Below are positions 1 through 8,247 of a DNA stretch of 26,471 nt, in pieces. The DNA lies in the NCBI GenBank assembly GCA_900549235.1, contig URNT01000042.1, positions 1 to 26,471 of the forward strand. The letters are read 5' to 3'. How positions within the stretch are numbered: the first letter of the stretch is position 1; each line of letters begins with the position of its first letter. Source of the stretch: an uncultured Clostridium sp. GTDB taxonomy: Bacteria; Bacillota; Clostridia; Lachnospirales; Lachnospiraceae. The notes under the pieces are model-generated. The model was not told the origin of the DNA and did not search any database. It saw nothing but the letters and a program-made list of their open reading frames with translations. The position numbers and the translations under genes were made by a program.

Positions 1-6
1 TAAAAC

Positions 7-27
7 ACCAGAATTCTTTGGTTTTTT
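7..27 (+). terminator. possible weak intrinsic terminator at the window edge
   Basis: A short stem of ACCAGA (7-12) against TTTGGT (17-22), with one G-T pair and a 4-base loop, is followed by a run of T to base 27. This is the form of a weak Rho-independent terminator for a gene lying to the left of the window. The stem is only six pairs, so it may be chance. Confidence 0.3.
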
Positions 28-64
28 AAGATTTTTGGTAGAAGAATCGCTATATGTAGAAAAG

Positions 65-90
65 TGGTGCTGGAAACAATCCCAGCACCA
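65..90. repeat. perfect inverted repeat (hairpin)
   Basis: TGGTGCTGG (65-73) and CCAGCACCA (82-90) form a perfect 9-bp stem with an 8-base loop. No T-run follows directly, so it is not a standard terminator. It sits just before a second hairpin at 108-132, and the two could be parts of one intergenic repeat or of the end of the broken insertion sequence downstream. Confidence 0.6.
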
Positions 91-107
91 ACTTTGTCTA
101 CAGTCTG

Positions 108-132
108 AAAAGTGCCTCCTGGAGGCGCTTTT
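108..132 (+). terminator. hairpin with T-tail, probable intrinsic terminator
   Basis: AAAAG-T-GCCTCC (108-119) pairs with GGAGGC-G-CTTTT (121-132); the only irregular pair is one T-G wobble. The stem is GC-rich in its centre, with A-tract and T-tract flanks, so it could act on either strand. It would separate whatever lies left of the window from the rdr operon. Confidence 0.6.
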
Positions 133-139
133 ATTGTGT

Positions 140-179
140 CACAGTAAAAATGCTCCCTTCTTACTGTGCAGGGGGAGGG
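140..179. repeat. inverted repeat with possible pseudoknot topology
   Basis: CACAGTAA (140-147) and TTACTGTG (161-168) are perfect 8-base inverted repeats. The loop carries CTCCC (153-157), which can pair with GGGAG (173-177) just downstream of the stem. That interleaved arrangement is the layout of an H-type RNA pseudoknot. It lies directly before the transposase remnant. No function can be assigned. Confidence 0.4.
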
Positions 180-204
180 AAGGTCTTTAGATTAAAGTAA
201 TCCT

Positions 205-342
205 ATGCTTAGAGCAGGTCTGCAAACATTAGGCACATTATACCGAAGAAAAAGAATAGAGATTATCGAAGCAGAATGCATGCCGGATCACGTTCATATG
301 TTAGTAAGAAAAACACCCAGATATTCCGTATGGGAAGTATGA
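205..342 (+). pseudogene. IS200/IS605-family Y1 transposase (TnpA) remnant
   Basis: An open stretch of 45 codons, bounded by stops at 193 and 340, matches the middle of IS200-type TnpA. A basic segment (YRRKR) is followed by IEIIEAEC and the HUH metal-binding motif in MPDHVHML (His codons 289-291 and 295-297), then a KTPRYSV stretch. Intact TnpA proteins are about 140-150 residues and carry a catalytic tyrosine near the C-terminus. Here roughly the first 50 residues and everything after the HUH region, including that tyrosine, are missing. It cannot be an active transposase and marks an old insertion next to the rdr operon. No clean element ends were recognised. Confidence 0.75.
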
Positions 343-370
343 AGAATAGAAAAGCAGGAAGGGGAAAATT

Positions 371-400
371 CTGTCAATTTGTTTTGAAATATGATATACT
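371..400 (+). promoter_or_regulatory. candidate promoter of the rdrA-rdrB operon
   Basis: CTGTCA (371-376), an 18-base spacer and TATACT (395-400) form a plausible sigma-A promoter ending 79 bases before the rdrA start. The -10 box matches five of six consensus bases and the -35 box four. Transcription would start near 406. Confidence 0.45.
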
Positions 401-479
401 GGACCTTGGTAAAGAAAGCATAATGCACAATTATTCTCAATTTTAGGGAAAATTCTGAAGGAAACAAAGGAGAAAAAGG

Positions 480-3299
480 ATGGCATATACAAAGGGCAGA
501 AATAGAATAGGAGCAAGGTGTCTGACCTCTCAGGAAATCAAACTGATTTTACCAACATACGGCCAGATTAAAAAACAGATTGAACAATTTCGGCAGGAAA
601 AGCAGGACAATAGCCAGCCAGAGGATCAAAAAACAAATAATATTGGTATTATAGGAGTGAGGGGAGCAGGAAAAACCTCTGTTTTAAAAACAATCCGAAC
701 AGAATTGGAAAGCCAGCAGAATGAAAGGATACGAGAAGGGGGATGCCATGACATTATATTGCCAATCATTGTTCCCGAAAATATGTCAGAATCCAGCACT
801 TTGATGGCAACGATTCTCGGTATGTTGAAAGAAACAGTGCATGAACGGGTAAAGCACTATAAAGAACAGGCGAAGAACCGGTTCTCAGATTGCATAGGAG
901 AAAGTAAATTAGAAAAAGATTATAATGACGTTGTAAAGCAGTATTCTTATATACAAAAGGAGTACCGAGATATTCTTATTCAAGAATATACAACAGAAAA
1001 TGATTATGTTAAAAGTTCAGCTAAGGTTTTTAGCTCTGATGTAGAATTCATAAAAAAATTCAATCAGTTAATTGATACTCTGTTAAATGGAGAAAATGAG
1101 GAGAATACAACAAAGAAAAACGCTCTTTTATTTCTTTTTATTGATGATATTGATCTGAGTACATACCGATGTGCAGATGTAGTACGCACCCTTCTTTCTT
1201 ATACTTCTAATCAGAACATTGTTACGCTGCTTTCCGGTGATCTGTCTACTTTTGAGGAAGCTTTGACTTTGGATTTCCTAAGACAGGAAAAAGTATTGGA
1301 TTTTAATGTAATAGATAAATCGATGCTGATTAGTGGAGAGGGATTAAATGCAGAGGCAAGAACTCTTTTGGAAAGTAAAAAGCAGCTGGCTTATGAATAT
1401 CTGAAAAAAATCCTGCCTCCTGTTTACCGGCATAATATTAAGGAGTGGTCGATTGAAGAAAAAGGAAATTATGGTATGTTCGATTCAGATGAAGGCGGGC
1501 AGAATGGGGAAACACTTTCCGGCCTGCTCTCTGAGGCTTTAGAAGGGTGGATTGATCCGGCATTTTTTAGCTATGCCTGGCAGACAGATAATGGAGATAT
1601 AAAAACAGAGGCAATGCCTTACACTTATCATCTATTTGACAATACATCTCGTGGACTGAATAACGTGTATAATATGTTAAAAGAAATAAAAGAAAAGCGA
1701 AAAGGGGAGCAGCTTTCTTTTATAGAAGAGAAAAAGCAGCTGTTGGACACGATTATATCTTCAAAGCAGCTTTATAATAAATACAGAGATAAAATACAAG
1801 GCGTAATGTTCCGTATGGATGAATCGGAAAAAACAGGAAAGGTATTTTTCGATAATGCTTATGCGATTATATACAAGGAGGAATCCAGGGAGGCGGATGG
1901 GAAGGCACAGAAAGATATAATAATATCATATGCTATAGAAGATCCAATTGCCCGTTTTTCTTTATTTATTTTTGTGGATTTTGCAGCGAGGATTCTTTAT
2001 GAAAAGAATTACGAAACGATAAAAGAGGATGAGAATTATAAAAATCTGAAGAGAAAGGCAATGGGGGATTTGTTTCTCCACCCGGTGATTGCGGAAAAAG
2101 CCATGGGGGCGTTGGGGGATTTTACGAGAACTGTATTAGAGAAAGGAACAGAACCAGAAAAGATAATCGACATGACTATGCATAATATAAATGCAAGGTT
2201 TTTACTCGATGGAGATCTGGTCTTTAATATAGCATATTATAAAAATCTTACTTTGGACAGGATTTTTAAATTCTATCAGAATGCTGCGGGAACAGTGCCG
2301 GTAGAGTTGGAGCAGCACATGATTATTGCCTTTTGGCAGGCAATTACATCAATCTCAAGCTTGAAACAGGGGAAAAAGAGGGAGAAAGATATAGCAGCTG
2401 AATATTATACAGTTTTCTCCAAGGAGTTTACATACATTGAAACCAGGCTGTCAAGGATTCCATTACAGAATGCAGTGTTTCGTTTATTTGGTGAGGAATG
2501 TAAAAAAGTGGTAGGCGAAAATTCGGTGTTAGGCCAGCAGAAGCAGCGTATTGTTTTGAATACAATAGCAAACAACCATAAAAATGCGCAGAATTATAGT
2601 GAGGAAACGATTAAGGATGACCAGGAGAAGAAAAGAAGAAAAGTATTGACAGGGATTGGGGGCGGTTCTCTTTGGAATGAAGTTGTAGTCAGGACAGATG
2701 TGGAAAATTATCTGAAAAAACAGTTTGAAATGTATGTTAAATTTCTTATGGAAAGAGTGGATAATAAAGACTATGTTGTAAATACGAATAATGCTAATAA
2801 GCAATGGGATAAATTTTTCAGGTCTTATGATGGAGTTTCCGTTACTAAAGCGACGGAAGCTAAAATAAAAATCAATGATCGTCTAAAAAACCAGAATAGG
2901 GAGAAAGGAATTAATTATGATACTTATGAAGATATTATGGGGATACTTCGCGAATTAGCCTGGAACAGCAGAGCATGGTATGGCACTGCGGAGGCGCAAG
3001 AGCTTCTTAAAGGTTGGCAGGAGGCCTTTTTACAGACCCAGGAGTCAGAAACAGACAAGAAACCGGATCGATATATATTTTATTTCAAATGTTACTATGA
3101 CTATAAAATGGCCACAAACATTTCTGATCAGATTGAACGGGATTCTGAAGTTTTAAAGAGGATTACAGAAAGCCTGTCAGCTGCTCACCAGAAGGCGGAC
3201 AAAACCGTATTAAGTACATTTATGGATAAGCTGAATCACAAGTTGGGTGAGGATGCCCAAATTACCCATGATGAATTTGAAAAGTTGTTTGCTATTTAG
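480..3299 (+). CDS. rdrA: RADAR system ATPase RdrA
   Basis: This 939-residue cytoplasmic P-loop ATPase is the first gene of a two-gene RADAR anti-phage operon. A Walker A motif GVRGAGKTS spans residues 59-67 and a Walker B IDDID spans 221-225 after a run of hydrophobic residues. An SRGL segment at 390-393 resembles the second-sensor region of AAA+ proteins. The long C-terminal half has no motif I recognise and is rich in charged helices. In studied RADAR systems RdrA forms ring oligomers that work with the deaminase RdrB, and its length of about 900 residues fits. The start is supported by AAAGGAG at 466-472, and rdrB follows after 20 bases. Base composition is far more AT-rich than the glycan genes downstream. 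The identification rests mainly on the pairing with the unmistakable deaminase next door; taken alone the protein could only be called an AAA/STAND-type ATPase. Confidence 0.88.
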   Translation: MAYTKGRNRIGARCLTSQEIKLILPTYGQIKKQIEQFRQEKQDNSQPEDQKTNNIGIIGVRGAGKTSVLKTIRTELESQQNERIREGGCHDIILPIIVPENMSESSTLMATILGMLKETVHERVKHYKEQAKNRFSDCIGESKLEKDYNDVVKQYSYIQKEYRDILIQEYTTENDYVKSSAKVFSSDVEFIKKFNQLIDTLLNGENEENTTKKNALLFLFIDDIDLSTYRCADVVRTLLSYTSNQNIVTLLSGDLSTFEEALTLDFLRQEKVLDFNVIDKSMLISGEGLNAEARTLLESKKQLAYEYLKKILPPVYRHNIKEWSIEEKGNYGMFDSDEGGQNGETLSGLLSEALEGWIDPAFFSYAWQTDNGDIKTEAMPYTYHLFDNTSRGLNNVYNMLKEIKEKRKGEQLSFIEEKKQLLDTIISSKQLYNKYRDKIQGVMFRMDESEKTGKVFFDNAYAIIYKEESREADGKAQKDIIISYAIEDPIARFSLFIFVDFAARILYEKNYETIKEDENYKNLKRKAMGDLFLHPVIAEKAMGALGDFTRTVLEKGTEPEKIIDMTMHNINARFLLDGDLVFNIAYYKNLTLDRIFKFYQNAAGTVPVELEQHMIIAFWQAITSISSLKQGKKREKDIAAEYYTVFSKEFTYIETRLSRIPLQNAVFRLFGEECKKVVGENSVLGQQKQRIVLNTIANNHKNAQNYSEETIKDDQEKKRRKVLTGIGGGSLWNEVVVRTDVENYLKKQFEMYVKFLMERVDNKDYVVNTNNANKQWDKFFRSYDGVSVTKATEAKIKINDRLKNQNREKGINYDTYEDIMGILRELAWNSRAWYGTAEAQELLKGWQEAFLQTQESETDKKPDRYIFYFKCYYDYKMATNISDQIERDSEVLKRITESLSAAHQKADKTVLSTFMDKLNHKLGEDAQITHDEFEKLFAI

Positions 3300-3319
3300 A
3301 AAGCATAAGAGGAAAAAAC

Positions 3320-6001
3320 ATGATCAATGATTCAATTAACCGTTTTTTAGGCGTACTGTGCTACCCTTTTTCTTCCTTGGAAGCCTTTAAAAAGGATTGG
3401 ATTCAGGAATACATTGAAGCATGTAGGGAGCCAAAGAAAACAAAAAAAGAACAGGCTGAGATACGCAGGTGCCTTCAAAATGAGGTTGTAGCGTATATAA
3501 GAAAACAATACCCTATTTATTCTTATGATGAGATTTACCTGTATTTGGAACGGAGCTACCTTTACGATATTGAAATATACCATGATGCTCTGCAGCTTTA
3601 TGTCTGTATTATGAGGAAAATGGCATCTACTTTACTGTCTCATCGAGATGGAAAGATTGTGTTTAAATATTGGGAGAATCAGGATGATAAAGCTTTATTC
3701 GGTGGTTTTGCAGGCAGTAATAAAGTGGTTTTGTTTCATAGCCTGAACTGCCATATTCCGATGGATGTCATAGCAATTGTTTATATGCTCATAAACCAAA
3801 AGGAGCTGGATACAGGCTGTCTTGATTATTTTTATGGGAACATTGAAGTGGCGGATCAGCCTCTTTCCAAAGTGCTGCAAAGAGGAGTGGCAGAAAATCA
3901 TCTTCATAAAGGGGTTTCAAGAACTTTTTCCAGTATATGGGATTCCTTGATGAAACCTCTTACCGTAAAAAGCGGCAGAAAGCTTTTAAGAGAAAAACTG
4001 ACAAACGGAAGCAGGGCCGAGAATAAGCAGATGCTGTTTTACATTTTAGGATGTGGAGTGATCCGGGGATGGCTTACTTTATTTTTGGATCGTGGCAGGA
4101 CAGAGGAAGAAAAACATCATCTGGAAACGGACTGCGAGCTGCAGAAAATCAGAGATTTGGAAGAGTGTTTTTGCAATGGTAAGGGCTTTGAAACGTATTA
4201 CAGAGATTTTTTTGCAGAGGAAAAGGACGAAAGTATTATAGATTATTATAAGGAACTGTGGGATCGGTTAGAACCGTATTTGCCGGAGGGAACGTTCAGA
4301 CAGTCGTTTTGTATGTATATTTTGGAAAAAGGAAGAGTTCTTCATACATTTGATGAAAATGTGTTTTTGTATTATGCTATGAGATGCTTGCTGTCAGATG
4401 CCCTTGGAAAAAAGAAGAGACAATGTATCATGCAGTATCTGAGAGTCCGTAATCATCTCTTTCATATCAGTGTTCAGCAGAAAACGATTAAGGGGCTGGA
4501 TTATTTTCAGCAGATGCATTATCGGGTTAATTCTGTATTGAACCATGTGAATATTCCGGATTTTTGGGAAAGTGCGATCAGGGAGCAACTGCAGAATCAC
4601 GATTTACATAAGCTTGAGTTCAGATCTTCCATGAAAGGTTCATACAAAGAATTAAAAAAAGATATGGTTCAGTTTCTCAGGGCTTATAAAAAGGTACTGG
4701 AAGAGGATTACTGTTATTTTGATGGGGAACGATATATTCCAGCACAGAAGCTGCCTCAGGTTGGATTGGTGCTGCATTTTCTGAAACGGACCGACGATAC
4801 AGTTCCTGATAAATGTTTTCAAAATGGAGTAACGGATTGTTCCTATCTTCATTTTGGCAATTTGCAAAAACACTATGAGGCACAGATTGATGCTTTTGTC
4901 AAGCTTCGGTCAGAAGACCAGGAAATGAGCCGGTACCTGGTGGGAATTGATGCAGCAAGTCTGGAAAATTCTACTCCCACATGGGTTTTTGCATCTGTAT
5001 ATGAAAAAGCCAGGGACAGCAGGTTAGAGGCAGTTGGGAGAAATATGAGAATCGGAGGCTATACCCAGAGTCTTGGATTTACTTTCCATGCGGGTGAAGA
5101 TTTTCGTCATATTCTGTCTGGTCTTAGAAGGATAGATGAAGCAGTGGAATACTTGAAATTCCATGCAGGGGACCGGATCGGCCATGGGATTGCGCTTGGA
5201 ATATTGCCGCATGTATGGAAAAATCAAAATCCGGTTGTGATTATCCCTCAGATTGAGGCATTGGAAAATTACCTTTGGGCTTATCATACTTTAAGCAGGA
5301 ATTACAGTGATTTTAAAGCTACGATTCTGGCATATATGGAACAGAAGATACATGAATTGGCTGATGATATTTACGGGAAAAACAATACTGGCCTTACAGT
5401 TGAATTATTGATTTCCTGCTACTGCCGTACCTTCACGCCGGGCAGAGAAAGGGAGGAAATGTGCGGATTGGCAGAAAAAGATCTATGTGAGAAGCTTTGG
5501 AGAGGAGAAGGGATTTGCTGGAATACGGAGCTGCTGCTGATTGCCAGGCATTGCAGATATTTTATCAGGAAGATGGAAAAACCTATTCACTATGAGGTAA
5601 CAGAGCAGGATTTGGTTATCATTGAGGAACTTCAGAAGGTTTTAAAGAAAAAGTTGGGAAAAAAGGGAATTGTAATTGAGGTAAATCCGTCTTCTAACAC
5701 AGCGATTGCTGATCTGGATGCGGCAGGAGAAAATCAGTTTTACCAGATGAATCAGCTATATGATGAGCAAAACCTTACCATATGCGTGAATTCTGATGAT
5801 CCGGCTGTTTTTAACACAAATGTATCCAATGAGCTGGCATATATTTATTATGGGATGCTGGAACGTGATATCAGCAGAGATGCGGCATTGAAATGGATTG
5901 ATCAGATTCGTAAAAATGGCATGAACAGCTCTTTTATCTGCCGCCAGGAATCAGATGAAATGATATTAAAAAAGTTGGATGACCTACTTGAAAAAATGTA
6001 A
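3320..6001 (+). CDS. rdrB: RADAR system adenosine deaminase RdrB
   Basis: This 893-residue protein carries the complete metal site of the adenosine deaminase family. HLH is at residues 194-196, HAGE has His590 and Glu593, RIGHG has His622, and NSDDP has Asp826-Asp827. Ordinary adenosine deaminases are about 350 residues with roughly 200 residues between the HxH motif and the HAGE motif. Here that gap is almost 400 residues, and there is a further large insertion between RIGHG and NSDDP, which is the extended build of RdrB. In RADAR, RdrB deaminates adenosine; published work reports RNA adenosine editing and conversion of ATP and dATP to inosine nucleotides during phage infection. All catalytic residues are present, so the enzyme should be active. 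It is co-transcribed with rdrA. No accessory rdrC/rdrD-type membrane gene follows, and a new promoter for the glycan operon begins 45 bases downstream. Confidence 0.9.
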   Translation: MINDSINRFLGVLCYPFSSLEAFKKDWIQEYIEACREPKKTKKEQAEIRRCLQNEVVAYIRKQYPIYSYDEIYLYLERSYLYDIEIYHDALQLYVCIMRKMASTLLSHRDGKIVFKYWENQDDKALFGGFAGSNKVVLFHSLNCHIPMDVIAIVYMLINQKELDTGCLDYFYGNIEVADQPLSKVLQRGVAENHLHKGVSRTFSSIWDSLMKPLTVKSGRKLLREKLTNGSRAENKQMLFYILGCGVIRGWLTLFLDRGRTEEEKHHLETDCELQKIRDLEECFCNGKGFETYYRDFFAEEKDESIIDYYKELWDRLEPYLPEGTFRQSFCMYILEKGRVLHTFDENVFLYYAMRCLLSDALGKKKRQCIMQYLRVRNHLFHISVQQKTIKGLDYFQQMHYRVNSVLNHVNIPDFWESAIREQLQNHDLHKLEFRSSMKGSYKELKKDMVQFLRAYKKVLEEDYCYFDGERYIPAQKLPQVGLVLHFLKRTDDTVPDKCFQNGVTDCSYLHFGNLQKHYEAQIDAFVKLRSEDQEMSRYLVGIDAASLENSTPTWVFASVYEKARDSRLEAVGRNMRIGGYTQSLGFTFHAGEDFRHILSGLRRIDEAVEYLKFHAGDRIGHGIALGILPHVWKNQNPVVIIPQIEALENYLWAYHTLSRNYSDFKATILAYMEQKIHELADDIYGKNNTGLTVELLISCYCRTFTPGREREEMCGLAEKDLCEKLWRGEGICWNTELLLIARHCRYFIRKMEKPIHYEVTEQDLVIIEELQKVLKKKLGKKGIVIEVNPSSNTAIADLDAAGENQFYQMNQLYDEQNLTICVNSDDPAVFNTNVSNELAYIYYGMLERDISRDAALKWIDQIRKNGMNSSFICRQESDEMILKKLDDLLEKM

Positions 6002-6046
6002 AATAAACCATGTATTATTATCCGATCCGATCCTGTTAATTCCACA

Positions 6047-6075
6047 TTGCCCAACCCACCTCTCTTTGCTATAAT
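6047..6075 (+). promoter_or_regulatory. promoter of the glf glycan operon
   Basis: TTGCCC (6047-6052), a 17-base spacer and a perfect TATAAT (6070-6075) lie 35 bases before the glf start codon. This is the best sigma-A promoter match in the left half of the window and makes the glycan operon independent of the rdr genes. No intrinsic terminator is visible between rdrB and this promoter, so some read-through is possible. Confidence 0.8.
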
Positions 6076-6109
6076 AAAAGCAACCCAAAACCCAAAAGGA
6101 GATCCATAG

Positions 6110-7210
6110 ATGAAAAAATATGATTATATACTGGCCGGCAGCGGCCTCTACGCAGGGGTATTTGCCTGGTACGCAAGGAAGCAGGGGAAGACCTGTCTCG
6201 TGGTGGAGAAGCGGGACCATATTGGTGGAAATGTGTACTGCGAGGATGTGGAGGGGATCCATGTTCATAAGTACGGTGCCCATATTTTCCATACCAGCGA
6301 CAAGAAGGTATGGCAGTTTGTCAACTCCCTGGCGGAGTTTAACCGCTATACCAACAGCCCCGTAGCTAATTTTAAGGGCGAGATGTATAATATGCCCTTC
6401 AATATGAACACCTTCAGCAAGATGTGGAACATTTCCACCCCACAGGAGGCAAAAGCCATCATTGAAAAGCAGCGGGCCGAGATCCAGGGGGAACCGGCGA
6501 ATCTGGAGGAGCAGGCCATCAGTCTGGTGGGCCGCCAGGTCTATGAGAAGCTGGTGAAGGGCTATACGGAAAAGCAGTGGGGCCGTGACTGCCGGGATCT
6601 GCCTGCCTTTATTATCAAGCGCCTTCCGGTGCGCTACACCTATGACAACAACTATTTCAATGATCTCTACCAGGGGATCCCCATCGGCGGCTACAATGTG
6701 ATTATCAACAAGCTCTTTGAGGGCTGCGACATTGAGACGGGGGTGGATTATCTGGAGCATAAGGAGCATTATGACAGCCTGGGAGAGACGGTGGTGTATA
6801 CCGGTACCATTGACGCCTACTATGATTACTGCTTCGGCAAGCTGGAGTACAGAAGCCTGCGGTTTGAGTCGGAGCTTTTGGAGGAGGAAAACCATCAGGG
6901 CGTGGCTGTGGTCAATTATACGGATCGTGAGACTCCTTATACCAGAGTGATCGAGCACAAGCATTTCGAGTTTGGAACCCAGCCAAAGACGGTGATAACA
7001 AGAGAATATCCGGTGGCCTGGGAGGCGGGGATGGAACCCTACTATCCGGTCAATGACGAAAAGAATCAGGCCCTTTATCAGAAATATGCCAGCCTGGCAG
7101 CAAAGGAAGAAAGGGTGATCTTCGGCGGCCGCCTGGGCGAGTACCGCTATTATGATATGGACAAGGTGATTCGGTCTGCCATGGATCAGGCGGAGAAGGT
7201 TTTTGGCTGA
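6110..7210 (+). CDS. glf: UDP-galactopyranose mutase
   Basis: Glf is a flavoenzyme that converts UDP-galactopyranose to UDP-galactofuranose, the donor for galactofuranose residues in surface glycans. The 366-residue length is normal for the bacterial enzyme. The N-terminal FAD fold shows AGSGLYAGVFA at residues 9-19 and a VVEKRDHIGGN segment at 31-41. The family-typical YGAHIFHT (55-62), KGYTEKQWG (150-158) and RLPVR (171-175, around a conserved active-site arginine) are all present. AAAAGGAG at 6094-6101 supports the ATG. It is the first gene of a five-gene operon with two glycosyltransferases and a flippase, so galactofuranose is probably part of the product. The GC content rises sharply here compared with rdrB. 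Confidence 0.95.
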   Translation: MKKYDYILAGSGLYAGVFAWYARKQGKTCLVVEKRDHIGGNVYCEDVEGIHVHKYGAHIFHTSDKKVWQFVNSLAEFNRYTNSPVANFKGEMYNMPFNMNTFSKMWNISTPQEAKAIIEKQRAEIQGEPANLEEQAISLVGRQVYEKLVKGYTEKQWGRDCRDLPAFIIKRLPVRYTYDNNYFNDLYQGIPIGGYNVIINKLFEGCDIETGVDYLEHKEHYDSLGETVVYTGTIDAYYDYCFGKLEYRSLRFESELLEEENHQGVAVVNYTDRETPYTRVIEHKHFEFGTQPKTVITREYPVAWEAGMEPYYPVNDEKNQALYQKYASLAAKEERVIFGGRLGEYRYYDMDKVIRSAMDQAEKVFG

Positions 7211-7226
7211 TGACGGAGGAATGGTT

Positions 7227-8243
7227 ATGATCACAGTTCTTGCGGCAGCCTATAACGGAAAGAAATATATCAGACAGCAGATGGATTCCATTCTGGCCCA
7301 GAGCCAGGAGGGAATCCTTCTTGTGGTGTCAGACGATGGCTCCTCAGACGGTACGGCAGAGCTGTTAGAGGAATATCAGAAGGACTGGGGCGGCCGGATG
7401 CTTGGGATCCGGCGTTTGAGGCCCTCAGGAGGGGCGGCGGCTCATTTTCTCGAGCTTTTGAAGCTGATGGCAGAACTGCAGGCAGGAGGGGAGCCTCAGG
7501 AGTGGGGCTGGAAGCTCACAGAGGAGGAACGGTCATGGCTTTGGAGGGCGGCCCAGTCCTCTTATTTTATGCTGAGCGACCAGGATGATGTGTGGCTGAG
7601 CCACAAAGCATCTGCCCTTCTTGAAAAGATGAGGGAGGAGGAGCAGGCCCTTCCTGCCGGCACCCCGGTGCTGGTCCACTCGGATGTTTCGGTGGTCAAT
7701 GAAAATCTGGAGCTTATTTCTCCCAGTCTGTTTCACTACCAGGGCATCAACCCGGCAAGAAACCGCCTGCCCCAGCTCCTTGTACAGAACAATGTAACCG
7801 GCGGGGCGGTGATGCTCAATGGGGCGATGCTGCCATTTTTAAGAAAAATCCCCCGGATCTGTCTGATGCATGATGCCTGGCTGGCTCTGACAGCCTGCTG
7901 CTTCGGCCGTATTGCCTGGGTGGAGGAGCCTCTTTACCTGTACCGCCAGCATGGCACCAATACACTGGGGGCTGAAAAGGGAGATTCCTTTGGCGGGATC
8001 CTTAAAAGGCTGAAGGACGGCTCTGAGGCAAGGGAGAATTACAGAAGAATGTTCGGACAGGCCGCTTGTATGCTGGAGCTGTTTCCGGAGGAACTTTCAA
8101 AAGAACAAAAGCAGGTTCTTCAGGCATTTTCCGGCCTTGGAAAACGCAGCCGCCTGATGAAAATGTTCCTGATCCTCCGGTGGGGCTTTACAAAGGATAC
8201 CTGGCAGAGAACCCTGGGCCAGATGTTGTTGATAGGAGAGTGA
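7227..8243 (+). CDS. GT2-family glycosyltransferase, rhamnosyltransferase-like
   Basis: This 338-residue GT-A fold enzyme probably transfers a sugar from a nucleotide donor to a lipid-linked glycan on the cytoplasmic face. It opens with VLAAAYNGKKYI, has a SDDGSSDGT nucleotide-binding motif near residues 35-43, and an LSDQDDVW metal/catalytic motif with Asp118, Asp120 and Asp121. This DQDD version is common in GT2 enzymes annotated as rhamnosyltransferases. The reading frame is open back to a TTG at 7203 inside glf. I prefer ATG 7227 because GGAGG (7215-7219) is correctly spaced for it, whereas ATG 7221 abuts that site. Donor and acceptor cannot be read from sequence; galactofuranose or rhamnose are reasonable guesses from context. 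Confidence 0.85.
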   Translation: MITVLAAAYNGKKYIRQQMDSILAQSQEGILLVVSDDGSSDGTAELLEEYQKDWGGRMLGIRRLRPSGGAAAHFLELLKLMAELQAGGEPQEWGWKLTEEERSWLWRAAQSSYFMLSDQDDVWLSHKASALLEKMREEEQALPAGTPVLVHSDVSVVNENLELISPSLFHYQGINPARNRLPQLLVQNNVTGGAVMLNGAMLPFLRKIPRICLMHDAWLALTACCFGRIAWVEEPLYLYRQHGTNTLGAEKGDSFGGILKRLKDGSEARENYRRMFGQAACMLELFPEELSKEQKQVLQAFSGLGKRSRLMKMFLILRWGFTKDTWQRTLGQMLLIGE

Positions 8244-8247
8244 AAAG

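Noticed and set aside
480..3299. Reading the ATPase as a stand-alone STAND-type or KAP-type defence gene
   Set aside because: The immediate partner is a giant deaminase with the RdrB build, and the length and P-loop arrangement fit RdrA, so RADAR explains both genes.
3320..6001. Reading the deaminase as a housekeeping purine-salvage adenosine deaminase
   Set aside because: It is about two and a half times too long, has large inserts between motifs, and is co-transcribed with an ATPase rather than with purine genes.
5984..7234. A 416-codon minus-strand open frame covering the glf gene
   Set aside because: It is the antisense of the well-conserved UDP-galactopyranose mutase, has no recognisable domain and lacks a ribosome binding site.
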